The position numbers and the translations under genes are program-made. A stretch of 64,000 bases of DNA from Pseudomonas crudilactis. Lineage in GTDB: Bacteria > Pseudomonadota > Gammaproteobacteria > Pseudomonadales > Pseudomonadaceae. The stretch covers positions 434,001-498,000 of the forward strand of contig NZ_WXVV01000001.1 in the NCBI RefSeq assembly GCF_013433315.1, read 5' to 3'. The notes below the pieces were generated by a model, which saw only the letters and a program-made list of their open reading frames with translations, was not told the DNA's origin and did not search any database. How positions within the stretch are numbered: the stretch's first letter is position 1; every line of letters begins with the position of its first letter. Below are positions 19,933-27,920 of the stretch, piece by piece.

Positions 19933-20595
19933 CTATCGGCGGATCGCCAGACGCTGCTCGAGGTAACGCAGCAGCATGGCAATGAGGTAACAGGCCGCGA
20001 CATACAACGCCGTGGTCACCAGCCAGGTTTCAATCACCCGGTAGCTTTCGACGTTGATCTTGCGCGCGTAATAGGTCAGCTCCGGCACCGCAATCGCGGC
20101 GGCCAGCGAGGTGTCCTTGAACAGCGAAATGAAGTTGTTCGACAGCGCCGGCAGCACGTTGCGCAGCATCACCGGCACGGTGACGTAAGCCTTGACCTGC
20201 CACTCGCCGAGACCGATGGCCAGCCCGGCCTCACGCTGTCCTTTTGGAATGCTCAGCAAACCGCCACGGAACACTTCGGTCAGGTACGCCCCGGCATACA
20301 GTGACAGCGTGGTGATGAACGACGGAATCTTGTCCAGCCGAATCCCCAGGCTCGGCAACGCAAAGTAGATCAACAGAATCAACACCAGAATCGGCGTGTT
20401 ACGCACCACCGTGACGTATACCGAGGCCAGCACCCGCAAAGCGCGATGCTTTGAAAGCAAGGCAAACGCCATCAGCAGGCCGATCACGCAGCCGATCGCG
20501 ATCGACACCAGCGCCAGTTCAAGACCCAGACCGAGCCCCGCCAGCAAGGTGTCGAAATCGCGCCACACGGCGGCAAAGTTCAACTGATAGTTCAT
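19933..20595 (-). CDS. ABC importer permease 1 (HisQ/GlnP-like)
   Basis: 220 residues, several membrane helices, and coupling loop TEVFRGGLLSIPKGQREAGL. The start at 20595 (MNYQLNF) has AAGG upstream and fits the family; an earlier in-frame ATG would add 11 unlikely residues. It forms the other half of the channel with the 19261-19923 permease. Confidence 0.92.
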   Translation of the reverse strand: MNYQLNFAAVWRDFDTLLAGLGLGLELALVSIAIGCVIGLLMAFALLSKHRALRVLASVYVTVVRNTPILVLILLIYFALPSLGIRLDKIPSFITTLSLYAGAYLTEVFRGGLLSIPKGQREAGLAIGLGEWQVKAYVTVPVMLRNVLPALSNNFISLFKDTSLAAAIAVPELTYYARKINVESYRVIETWLVTTALYVAACYLIAMLLRYLEQRLAIRR

Positions 20596-20646
20596 GGTCA
20601 GCAGTACCTTGAGCGGGGCAACGTGCATCGCCCCACTCTCACGGGA

Positions 20647-21495
20647 TCATTTGAATTCGACTGGGAAACCGATGGCTGGGGAAGGCAGATCTACGCCGAA
20701 CCATTGTTTGAACGAGGCGGCGTAGGTCGGGAATTCCACGCCGGTCATGGCTTCATGCAACGCTGTGTTGACGAAATTCAGCCAATCCTGATCGCCGCGT
20801 TTAACCGCACACGCGTACGTTTGCGGGCTCCACGCATAGGTCGGGCTGCGGTAGCGGCCAGGGTTCTGCACCATCAGGTATTTGACCGAAGACTGGTCGG
20901 TGGCGGCGGCATCGGCGCGACCGGAGTTCACCGCCTGATACATCAGATCAACGCTGTCGTACTGATCGACCTTGGCTTTGGGCAATGCCTGATGCACCAA
21001 CTCTTCGGCGTAAACGTTTTGCAGCACCGCCACGGTGACGCTGTCGCCGGCGGCTTGCAGGTCTTCGATTTCCTTGTACTTGCTGTTGTTCGGCAGCAGC
21101 AGGCCGACGCCCTCGCGGTAGTACGGCAGGGTGAACGCCACTTGCTGCGCGCGGCTGGCGGTAACGGTGATGAACTGGCAGCTCATGTCGACTTTGTCGG
21201 TGAGCAGATTGGGAATCCGCGCATCGGACGACTGCACCACAAACTCGACTTTGCTTGGGTCGTTGAACAGACCTTTGGCGACGATCCTGGCGATGTCGAT
21301 ATCAAAACCCTGCAACTTGCCGTCCGCGCCCTGGAAGTGCCACGGCGCATTGGTGCTGCCAGTCCCCACGATCAACTTGCCACGGGCCAGAACACTGTCG
21401 AGCTTGCTGTCGGCTGCCTGGGCCATACCCATGACAGCGGACGAAGCCGCAAGAACAAAAACACACGCTTTGAACAACGAAGGACGGCGATGCAT
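20647..21495 (-). CDS. Periplasmic substrate-binding protein of the ABC importer
   Basis: 282 residues. A signal peptide (MHRRPSLFKACVFVLAASSA, cleaved after AQA) is followed by a type-2 periplasmic binding fold of the polar amino acid family (GKLIVGTGSTNAPWHF, LQGFDIDIARIVAKGLF). GGAG 8 nt before the ATG at 21495 decides the start; an in-frame GTG 9 bp upstream overlaps that ribosome site. It is the first gene of the minus-strand cluster and is expected to set the transported substrate, here suggested to be D-glucosaminate. Confidence 0.9.
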   Translation of the reverse strand: MHRRPSLFKACVFVLAASSAVMGMAQAADSKLDSVLARGKLIVGTGSTNAPWHFQGADGKLQGFDIDIARIVAKGLFNDPSKVEFVVQSSDARIPNLLTDKVDMSCQFITVTASRAQQVAFTLPYYREGVGLLLPNNSKYKEIEDLQAAGDSVTVAVLQNVYAEELVHQALPKAKVDQYDSVDLMYQAVNSGRADAAATDQSSVKYLMVQNPGRYRSPTYAWSPQTYACAVKRGDQDWLNFVNTALHEAMTGVEFPTYAASFKQWFGVDLPSPAIGFPVEFK

Positions 21496-21518
21496 GGCAA
21501 GCACTCCAGGATGGTGTT

Positions 21519-21558
21519 TATTCCGCTATACCGGAACACGGTTTGTTACTACGGAATA
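21519..21558. promoter_or_regulatory. Candidate IclR-type operator repeats
   Basis: TTCCG-CTATAC-CGGAA (21521-21536) is a perfect dyad, and a further CGGAATA (21552-21558) mirrors TATTCCG (21519-21525). The three half-sites lie 24-63 bp upstream of the binding-protein start, where the cluster promoter should be. Binding by the IclR protein encoded at 17063-17842 is inferred. Confidence 0.45.
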
Positions 21559-21832
21559 GACAGCAGAAAGTGTGCCACAGGATCGGATGAGAATCTGCAG
21601 AAGATCTAAATGTTTTCGAAATCAAAGAGATGCAGTAAGGGACAGTCGCGTTGTTACCAAGAGCGCGATTAATACACGCTACCGTTGGCCACACACTCCG
21701 GGTATTCGCGCCACATTTCGGGGCGCATGGCACAAATCTAGGCGGGTTACACCTGTCAACTCTGACAGTAGGCGCATGGCTTGCACTGGATTACCGTCTA
21801 TAGGTGTTGCTGCACTCGAAAAGGAGATTCTC
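21559..21832. other. Divergent intergenic region, rest of the gap
   Basis: The remainder of the gap between the divergent binding-protein and thioredoxin-like genes. It holds the promoter of the latter (ribosome site AAAGGAGA at 21820-21827) but no further gene, RNA or repeat that I can recognise. Confidence 0.4.
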
Positions 21833-22264
21833 ATGAACGCGAATATCCCTCTCTCCACGTTGGCCCCCACCTACCGCAAAGCCCTGCAAACCTGGCGCCC
21901 GGTAATCCTGTATTTCGCCAACGAACATTGCCCCGCCTGCGAGTGGGCCGGGCCGATTTTTCGTCAGACGGCCGAGCCGTATCGGCATCGCGCCAATATC
22001 TACATGCTCAAAACCAGCGAGTCCCCGCGCCATCCACTGGTCACCGGGACACCCACCGTGCTGTTTTACAAGAACGGCAGACTGGTGAAAAAACTCAAAG
22101 GCATCGGCACGGAAGAAACCCTCGCACGGGATTTCGCCGAGCACGTCGGCAAGACCAAAGCGCCCACTGCGCTGCGCAAGCGAACGCATGATCTGCCCTG
22201 GTTGCGTCAGACACTTCGTACTTTGCGCACCGTTGCCCGTGCGCGCCTGCGGAACGTGTGTTGA
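21833..22264 (+). CDS. Thioredoxin-like protein with CPAC centre
   Basis: 143 residues, no signal peptide. The active-site-like motif is Cys33-Pro-Ala-Cys36 in FANEHCPACEW, where classical thioredoxin has WCGPC. The cis-proline loop is TGTPTVLFYKNGRLVKKLKG. After about residue 110 a basic tail rich in Arg and Lys follows, ending in Cys143; this is not part of the thioredoxin fold. The strong ribosome site AAAGGAGA sets the start. It probably acts as a cytoplasmic thiol-disulfide or reductive partner of unknown target. It stands alone between divergent and convergent neighbours. Confidence 0.82.
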   Translation: MNANIPLSTLAPTYRKALQTWRPVILYFANEHCPACEWAGPIFRQTAEPYRHRANIYMLKTSESPRHPLVTGTPTVLFYKNGRLVKKLKGIGTEETLARDFAEHVGKTKAPTALRKRTHDLPWLRQTLRTLRTVARARLRNVC

Positions 22265-22365
22265 ACATGCGTACTGAACAACTACACTTTTCATCAGTGA
22301 ATACTGCGGTGCCTGAGCCCAAGCATTTGCGAGCAGGCCGGCACAGTTAGTAGAGAACGCAAGTA

Positions 22366-23925
22366 TTACGCGGCAGCACGCACCAACAACACCCGCGTCA
22401 CACGCCGTTCCTCAACGGCTTTGACCGTCATGTGCCAGCCTTCAAGTTCCAGACGATCACCGATCACCGGCAGTCGATCCAGCAGGCTCATCACCAACCC
22501 GCCCATGGTCTGATAGTCCTCGGTGGGTTCAGCGCCAAACCCGATGCGTTGACGCACCCGCGCCAGGTTCAGCGCACCGCTGACCATAAACCCGCCCTGC
22601 TCCTCAATCACATCCGGGCCTTCGACTTCGCTGGCATCCGGCAGCTCGCCGGCAATCGACTCAAGGATGTCGGTCATGGTCAACACACCGACAAAATCAC
22701 CGAACTCGTTGACCACAAAGGCAATGTGCGTCGAGGCCGCGCGCATCTGTTCCAGTGCGTTGAGGATCGAATAACTGTCGAGCAGGTTGATGGTCTTGCG
22801 CGCCAAGTGCTCCAGATTCGGCTCGGTGCCGGCCAGGTACTCCTTAAGCAATTCCTTCTTGTGCACGAAGCCCAACGGCTCATCCACCGCACCATTACGA
22901 ATCAACGGCAGCCGCGAGTAGGACGAATGCATCAAACGGGTACGAATCGCCTCGCGGTCATCGGCCAGATCAATCGTGTCGACATCGGCACGCACGGTCA
23001 TCAGCCCGCGAATCGGGCGCTCGGCCAGTTGCAGCACGCCGCTGATCATCACCCGTTCGCGACGGTCGAACAGCTCCGCGCTTGGCGCGTCACCATTGTC
23101 CAGCAGATCGGATATCTCCTCACCGACTTCTTCCACCGCCAGCTTGCGACCGCCCAGCAAACGCATGACCGCGTGCGCTGTGCGCTCGCGCATCGGTCGC
23201 AAACCCTGCATCGAGCGCTTGCGCCGGGCCCGGGCGATCTGGTTGAACACCTCGATCAGGATCGAGAAGCCGATGGCGGCGTACAGATAACCTTTCGGAA
23301 TGTGGAAGCCCAGACCTTCGGCGGTCAGGGCAAAACCGATCATCATCAGGAAACCCAGACACAGCATGATCACCGTCGGGTGCGCGTTGACGAAGCGCGT
23401 CAGCGGCTTGCTGGCGACAATCATCAAGCCGATCGAGATGATCACCGCGATCATCATCACCGCCAGTTCATCGACCATACCGACGGCGGTGATCACAGCA
23501 TCAAGCGAGAACACCGCGTCGAGCACCACAATCTGCGCAACGATCGGCCAGAACATCGCATAAGCGCTGTTGGTCGTGCGTTCGCCGACATGGCCTTCAA
23601 GACGCTCGTGCAATTCCATGGTGGCCTTGAACAACAGGAACACACCACCGAACAGCATGATCAGGTCACGGCCGGAGAAGCTCTTGTCGAACACCTCGAA
23701 CAACGGCTGCGTGAGGGTCACCAGCCAGGAAATACTCGCCAACAGGCCCAGGCGCATGATCAGCGCCAGCGACAGGCCGATAATCCGTGCACGGTCACGC
23801 TGATGCGGCGGCAGTTTATCCGCGAGGATTGCAATGAACACCAGGTTGTCGATACCCAGCACCAGTTCCAGCACGATCAAAGTCAACAGGCCTAACCAGG
23901 CTGTGGGATCCGCTAACCATTCCAT
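22366..23925 (-). CDS. TerC-family membrane protein fused to CBS pair and CorC/HlyC domain
   Basis: 519 residues. About seven membrane helices with the TerC acidic motifs ([12 protein letters not shown] near 20 and [17 protein letters not shown] near 135) occupy residues 1-240. A CBS pair (about 300-430) and a C-terminal CorC_HlyC domain (about 435-519) follow. The layout matches E. coli YoaE/YegH. TerC proteins are linked to metal export and metalation of secreted enzymes; the CBS part may sense nucleotides. The ion handled is not evident. The gene is convergent with the thioredoxin-like gene. Confidence 0.9.
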   Translation of the reverse strand: MEWLADPTAWLGLLTLIVLELVLGIDNLVFIAILADKLPPHQRDRARIIGLSLALIMRLGLLASISWLVTLTQPLFEVFDKSFSGRDLIMLFGGVFLLFKATMELHERLEGHVGERTTNSAYAMFWPIVAQIVVLDAVFSLDAVITAVGMVDELAVMMIAVIISIGLMIVASKPLTRFVNAHPTVIMLCLGFLMMIGFALTAEGLGFHIPKGYLYAAIGFSILIEVFNQIARARRKRSMQGLRPMRERTAHAVMRLLGGRKLAVEEVGEEISDLLDNGDAPSAELFDRRERVMISGVLQLAERPIRGLMTVRADVDTIDLADDREAIRTRLMHSSYSRLPLIRNGAVDEPLGFVHKKELLKEYLAGTEPNLEHLARKTINLLDSYSILNALEQMRAASTHIAFVVNEFGDFVGVLTMTDILESIAGELPDASEVEGPDVIEEQGGFMVSGALNLARVRQRIGFGAEPTEDYQTMGGLVMSLLDRLPVIGDRLELEGWHMTVKAVEERRVTRVLLVRAAA

Positions 23926-24211
23926 AAAACGTCTCTATCTCTCTCGGTTAATTCAGGCTGCCGGACACGGCAAAGCGCAACGCGAAGGCTCTGGAGCCGC
24001 GTTAGCAACGATAGTCGGATGTCGGAAAACTGGATGTTGCGAGTGCGTCAAGACCGCGCCGTGGCGCAAGGGGAAGGTGCGACTGGGAGGCTCCGAGAGG
24101 GTGTTCATGTAGATCCTGAATGAAAAATGGCCTTGGAGCGTACAGGCTTTGGGAACATTTCCTACAGCTGGAAATCATTTCAAAATCTGTAACAGCTCCT
24201 ACAGTACGGTG

Positions 24212-25855
24212 TCAGCGGCCGGCAAAACGCAACCGCGACAACTGCCGCAAATCCCCTTCGACGTAGTAATCGTTGGTCCAACTGTCATCCACGGCCAACG
24301 GACTCACCTGCTTCAACGCCAGCTTCTTCGCGAAATAACGAAACCGGTAATGCTCGTAGAACCGCAGCAACTCCAGGCCATAACGATCCGCCAGATCGCT
24401 GTCGCCACGAATGATCAGGTAGTTTTCGTCATTGCCGTTACTGGCCGAAGCGCTGAGGTTGTGGCTACCGCTGATGATGGTCGGCGCGTCCGTGGTGAAG
24501 TCGGTGACCACCGCTTTGGTGTGCACCAGCAGATTGCCTTTCTGGCCTTTCATGTTCTCGCGCAGCCAGCCTTCCAGCCCGGTGTTGAGCAATGCGGTGG
24601 CGGCGAATTCGGCGCTGCGGTCGGCGTGGAAACCGCTGATGCGGCTGGCAGTGTTTTGCAGGCCATAACGCAAAATGTCGTCGTGAGGCTGGCCGAGCAA
24701 GGCGTTGAGAATTGCGTCGGGCAGCGAGAATGCCGTGACGAACAGCACGTCTTTTTTCGCTGCGCCGATGATCCGCACGAATTCTTGTAGATCGGCCCCG
24801 CCGGTACGCGGTGAAAACCCGGCGAACAAAGGTTGCTGCGGATTCATCGGATTGTGTTCGGTGATCCAGTCACGGGTTGCGCCGACGTCGTCCGGGCGCG
24901 CCCAGATTTGCTCAAACGTTTGCAGATAACTGGCAGCAATCGATTCATCGTCCAGCACATGCACCACGTTGGCCTGACGATAGATCCCGTTGGCGGTGAA
25001 GTTGGTACTGCCACACAGCACCGCTGCAGGCTGATGCTCGCCGCCGTCGACGCGACTCAGAACGATGAATTTGTTGTGAAAAATGTTATGGGTTACCCGA
25101 CCGCGTTTGCTCGCGAGCGGCAGCGCAGCCAGACTCGCTTGGTTGATCGTGGTGTCTTCGTCGTCCGGCCGGGCGTGATACAGCACCCGCACCGTTACGC
25201 CCCGCGCGAACGCCGCATTCACCGCATCGACAATCGCCTGCAATTGGTATTCATAGATGGCAATGTCCAGCGCCCATTGCTGATCGACGGCGCGCTCGAT
25301 AAAACCCAGCAAGCGCCCGAGCAAGCCGTTTTCCAGCCACTGACGGGCCGCATCGGGCCAGGCTTCGATGGGCATGTTTTTATTGGCGCTGATCTGCGCG
25401 TCGAGATCGGGAAACTTGCGCTGGAACGCCTGACTGGCGGCGACAGCACGATTGAATATCACGCTTTGATTGCTCGGCTGACCGTCATCGGAGGTAATCG
25501 TCAGTTGCAGCGACTCGCCCAACTGCACGGCATCCGCAGTGCCGTAGGCCAGGTGCACACGATAGTGAAGAGTCATGCCCGGATTGACGGCGTAATCGGC
25601 CCAGCGGAATTTCTGCAGCGGCGCGGTATCGCTCGGTGTGGCGTGGAACTGGGGAAACGTGTGCGCCTTGCCGGGGAAGGTCAGGCTGTTGAACAGAAAC
25701 AACCAGGGTTTGGCGCCCTGCTGCTTTTCGATGGCGAAACCCAACAAGCCTTTGCGCCGGGGCTCGGCCAGATCCATGGCCAGCAGCACGCCGTTGGTGC
25801 CGGCGTAGGCTTTGACGCGGAAATCGTCCGCGGGATTTTTGACCAGTACGCGCAT
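24212..25855 (-). CDS. Phospholipase D-like protein with two HxK motifs
   Basis: 547 residues. The catalytic halves are HNKFIVL (His260, Lys262) with GSTNFTANG, and HTKAVVTD (His445, Lys447) with GSHNLSASA, which is the paired HKD arrangement of the PLD superfamily. Residues 1-170 form an additional N-terminal region (LFLFNSLTFPGKAHTF, a beta-rich look) without a signal peptide. The family includes phospholipases, phosphatidyl transferases and nucleases, so the substrate is open. No immunity-like or secretion partner is adjacent. Confidence 0.85.
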   Translation of the reverse strand: MRVLVKNPADDFRVKAYAGTNGVLLAMDLAEPRRKGLLGFAIEKQQGAKPWLFLFNSLTFPGKAHTFPQFHATPSDTAPLQKFRWADYAVNPGMTLHYRVHLAYGTADAVQLGESLQLTITSDDGQPSNQSVIFNRAVAASQAFQRKFPDLDAQISANKNMPIEAWPDAARQWLENGLLGRLLGFIERAVDQQWALDIAIYEYQLQAIVDAVNAAFARGVTVRVLYHARPDDEDTTINQASLAALPLASKRGRVTHNIFHNKFIVLSRVDGGEHQPAAVLCGSTNFTANGIYRQANVVHVLDDESIAASYLQTFEQIWARPDDVGATRDWITEHNPMNPQQPLFAGFSPRTGGADLQEFVRIIGAAKKDVLFVTAFSLPDAILNALLGQPHDDILRYGLQNTASRISGFHADRSAEFAATALLNTGLEGWLRENMKGQKGNLLVHTKAVVTDFTTDAPTIISGSHNLSASASNGNDENYLIIRGDSDLADRYGLELLRFYEHYRFRYFAKKLALKQVSPLAVDDSWTNDYYVEGDLRQLSRLRFAGR

Positions 25856-25939
25856 CGCTCACTCCTTGTGATTGGGCTGGGTGCAGCATAGAGCAGGGAT
25901 GCGGGTTTTGAGTGTTCGGCTCGAGACCGGATCGATGCA

Positions 25940-26004
25940 ATCGCGAGCAGGCTCACTCCTACAAGGGAACGTATTCCAAATGTAGGAGTGAGCCTGCTCG
26001 CGAT
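25940..26004. repeat. REP doublet, ATCGCG at outer ends, 17-nt spacer
   Basis: Perfect inverted 24-mers (25940-25963 and 25981-26004) of the GGAGTGAGCCTGCTCGCGAT subtype; the spacer holds GGAACGTATTCC. It lies between the PLD gene and the cobalt-chelatase-associated genes. Confidence 0.92.
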
Positions 26005-26029
26005 GAGGCCCGACCATACACAGAAGGTA

Positions 26030-26593
26030 TCAGAGAGAAATCAGCTCATCGATATGTCGATACTCTGATCCCAGCGCCTCAGCCAGATCCCGCGCCCGGC
26101 CCAACCGGATCGGCCCGCGCTCGATATCGATCAACAACCCCGGGCACCCCAGCGCCGGCAATCCCGACCACTGTTTCAAACGCCCATCGGTCACCACCAG
26201 CAACCGCTGCTGCTCGGCGGGAAAACGCTTGCGTCGCACCGCCAGCCATTGCTCGGCCTGCACCAGTGCCGCCAATAACGGCGTGCCGCCGCCGGCACCC
26301 AATGCCTCCAGCCAGGTACGCAAACCGCTGGATGCCTTCAACCCCTGCACCTGCCATCTCGGCGCCGAACCACTGGCAGTCAGCAATGCCAGCCGCGCAC
26401 GCTGGCGGTAAGCGTCATCGAACAGTTGCGCGAGCAGCCCTTTGGCATCGCTCAAAGCCTGATGACGCCGCGTCGAGGCTGAAGCGTCGACGATCACCAG
26501 CCAAAGCTCATGCGGCGAGCGCGTACGCAGTTGAAACAGCAGATCTTCACGGACCCGAGGACGTCCATTGAGCAACGTGCCCGGCCAGTTCAC
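26030..26593 (-). CDS. VWA-domain protein of the cobalt chelatase locus (ChlD-like)
   Basis: At least 187 residues of a von Willebrand A fold with the MIDAS motif DASAS near residue 37 (VIVDASASTRR) and the metal-site segments GGGTPLLAAL and VTDGRLKQ. With the ChlI-type ATPase upstream it probably forms the motor complex for CobN, replacing CobS/CobT. The first usable start in frame is a GTG at 26593. The frame is, however, open across the gap back into the ATPase gene, and the residues encoded just upstream (RQGKRHAARSGT) look like protein of this family. The true N-terminus may therefore be longer, using a non-ATG codon. Confidence 0.8.
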   Translation of the reverse strand: MNWPGTLLNGRPRVREDLLFQLRTRSPHELWLVIVDASASTRRHQALSDAKGLLAQLFDDAYRQRARLALLTASGSAPRWQVQGLKASSGLRTWLEALGAGGGTPLLAALVQAEQWLAVRRKRFPAEQQRLLVVTDGRLKQWSGLPALGCPGLLIDIERGPIRLGRARDLAEALGSEYRHIDELISL

Positions 26594-26659
26594 CGTGCCA
26601 CTGCGGGCGGCATGACGTTTGCCCTGGCGTCCGTTGTCCAGCCGTCCGGCGCGGGGTCT

Positions 26660-26695
26660 GGCATTCGCCCCCGCATCGGATCGGGGGCGAATGCC
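26660..26695. promoter_or_regulatory. Perfect 14-bp hairpin between ATPase and VWA genes
   Basis: GGCATTCGCCCCCG (26660-26673) and its exact reverse complement (26682-26695) are separated by 8 bases. The structure begins at the stop codon of the ATPase gene and lies ahead of the VWA gene on the minus strand. No U-run follows, so it looks like an intercistronic stability or attenuation hairpin rather than a terminator. Confidence 0.7.
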
Positions 26696-27696
26696 TAAGG
26701 CTTTTTTGGCCAGCTCGGCACTTCACGGCGAGCGCCGGTGGCAAGCGCGGGCGCCGGCATGTCGCCCCACTGGCCCTGCCCTTCACTCGACGAGGCTTGA
26801 GTCTCGGCCGGCGACTGAGCCGGTTGTTGCGGACTCGAAGGCGCTTGCTCACGACGACGATGGCGCAGGGCAAACTCGGCCACGGCGTCAATATCTTCTT
26901 CGCCAATCTGCTCAGCTCCGCGCCATGCCGCGTGGGCACGCGCCGCGCGCAACCAGACCAGATCGGCACGCAAACCATCGACTCCGGCAGCGAAACAACG
27001 CTCGGTGATCTGTGCCAGTGCAGCATCGTCCAGCGCAATATTGGCCAAGGCGCCGCGAGCGTGTTCGCAACGCGCGCGCAGGTTTTGTTGTTCGGTTTCC
27101 CACTGTGCGCAGAACGCTTGCGGGTTGCTGTCGAAATCCAGCCGCCGACGAATGATTTGCCCGCGTTCGGTCGGTGCGGTGTGGCCACTGAGGGCGACGT
27201 TCAGGCCGAAGCGGTCGAGCAACTGCGGACGCAACTCGCCCTCTTCCGGGTTCATCGTGCCGATCAACACGAACTTCGCCGAATGCCGATGGGAAATACC
27301 GTCGCGCTCGATCAGGTTGGTGCCGCTGGCGGCAACGTCGAGCAGCAGATCCACCAAATGATCGGGCAGCAGATTGACTTCATCGACGTAGAGCACACCG
27401 CCGTCAGCCTTGGCCAGTACGCCTGGCGAAAACTGTGCGCGGCCCTCGCTGAGGGCCGCGTCGAGGTCAAGGGTGCCGACCAGACGTTCTTCGGTGGCGC
27501 CGAGCGGCAAGGTGACAAATTGACCGCTGGCGAGCAGATCGGCCAAGCCACGGGCCAGGGTGGATTTGGCCATGCCTCGCGGGCCTTCGATCAGCACGCC
27601 ACCGATTTTCGGGTCGATGGCGGTGAGGTACAGGGCGAGTTTCAAGTGATCGGCGCCGACCACGGCGGAGAGCGGGAAATGTGGGATGTCGGTCAT
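26695..27696 (-). CDS. ChlI-type AAA+ ATPase of the cobalt chelatase complex
   Basis: 333 residues, a magnesium-chelatase subunit I relative. The domain order is a P-loop (GPRGMAKSTLARG near 40), ChlI insert LGATEERLVGTLD, Walker B GGVLYVDEVNLL, sensor IGTMNPEEGELRPQLLDRFGL, and a helical C-terminal lid followed by a Gln/Ser/Pro-rich tail. The P-loop has Ala where the last Gly of GxxxxGK normally is. Lying between CobN and a VWA protein, it is expected to power Co2+ insertion into hydrogenobyrinic acid a,c-diamide. Confidence 0.9.
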   Translation of the reverse strand: MTDIPHFPLSAVVGADHLKLALYLTAIDPKIGGVLIEGPRGMAKSTLARGLADLLASGQFVTLPLGATEERLVGTLDLDAALSEGRAQFSPGVLAKADGGVLYVDEVNLLPDHLVDLLLDVAASGTNLIERDGISHRHSAKFVLIGTMNPEEGELRPQLLDRFGLNVALSGHTAPTERGQIIRRRLDFDSNPQAFCAQWETEQQNLRARCEHARGALANIALDDAALAQITERCFAAGVDGLRADLVWLRAARAHAAWRGAEQIGEEDIDAVAEFALRHRRREQAPSSPQQPAQSPAETQASSSEGQGQWGDMPAPALATGARREVPSWPKKP

Positions 27697-27758
27697 TTTG
27701 GTTTTCTCTGTCGTGGTCGTGGGTGTGTTTCAGTGTTGTCGGGGGCCAGTCGGGGTGG

Positions 27759-27906
27759 CCCTCACCCTAGCCCTCTCCCAGAGGGAGAGGGAACTGACCG
27801 AGTTGTTCTGGCGAGTTACGCCGACCTGATATATCGAGCCGAGCTCAAGTTTTGACAGCAACATAGATCGGCCCCCTCTCCCTCCGGGAGAGGGCTGGGG
27901 TGAGGG
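27759..27906. repeat. CCCTCACCC/GGGTGAGGG inverted repeat element, copy 2
   Basis: Ends CCCTCACCCTAGCCCTCTCC (27759 on) and CCGGGAGAGGGCTGGGGTGA (to 27904) form the inverted pair. The middle shares ACTGAYCGAGTTGTT and ACGCCGAC with copy 3 at 33492-33640, so the element has conserved internal sequence. It fills the gap between cobN and the ATPase gene. Confidence 0.85.
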
Positions 27907-27920
27907 TAGCTTCTGACCGG

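Noticed and set aside
23926..24140. Possible manganese (yybP-ykoY) riboswitch before the TerC-family gene
   Set aside because: Such switches often precede TerC genes, but the conserved loop sequences are not seen in this leader.
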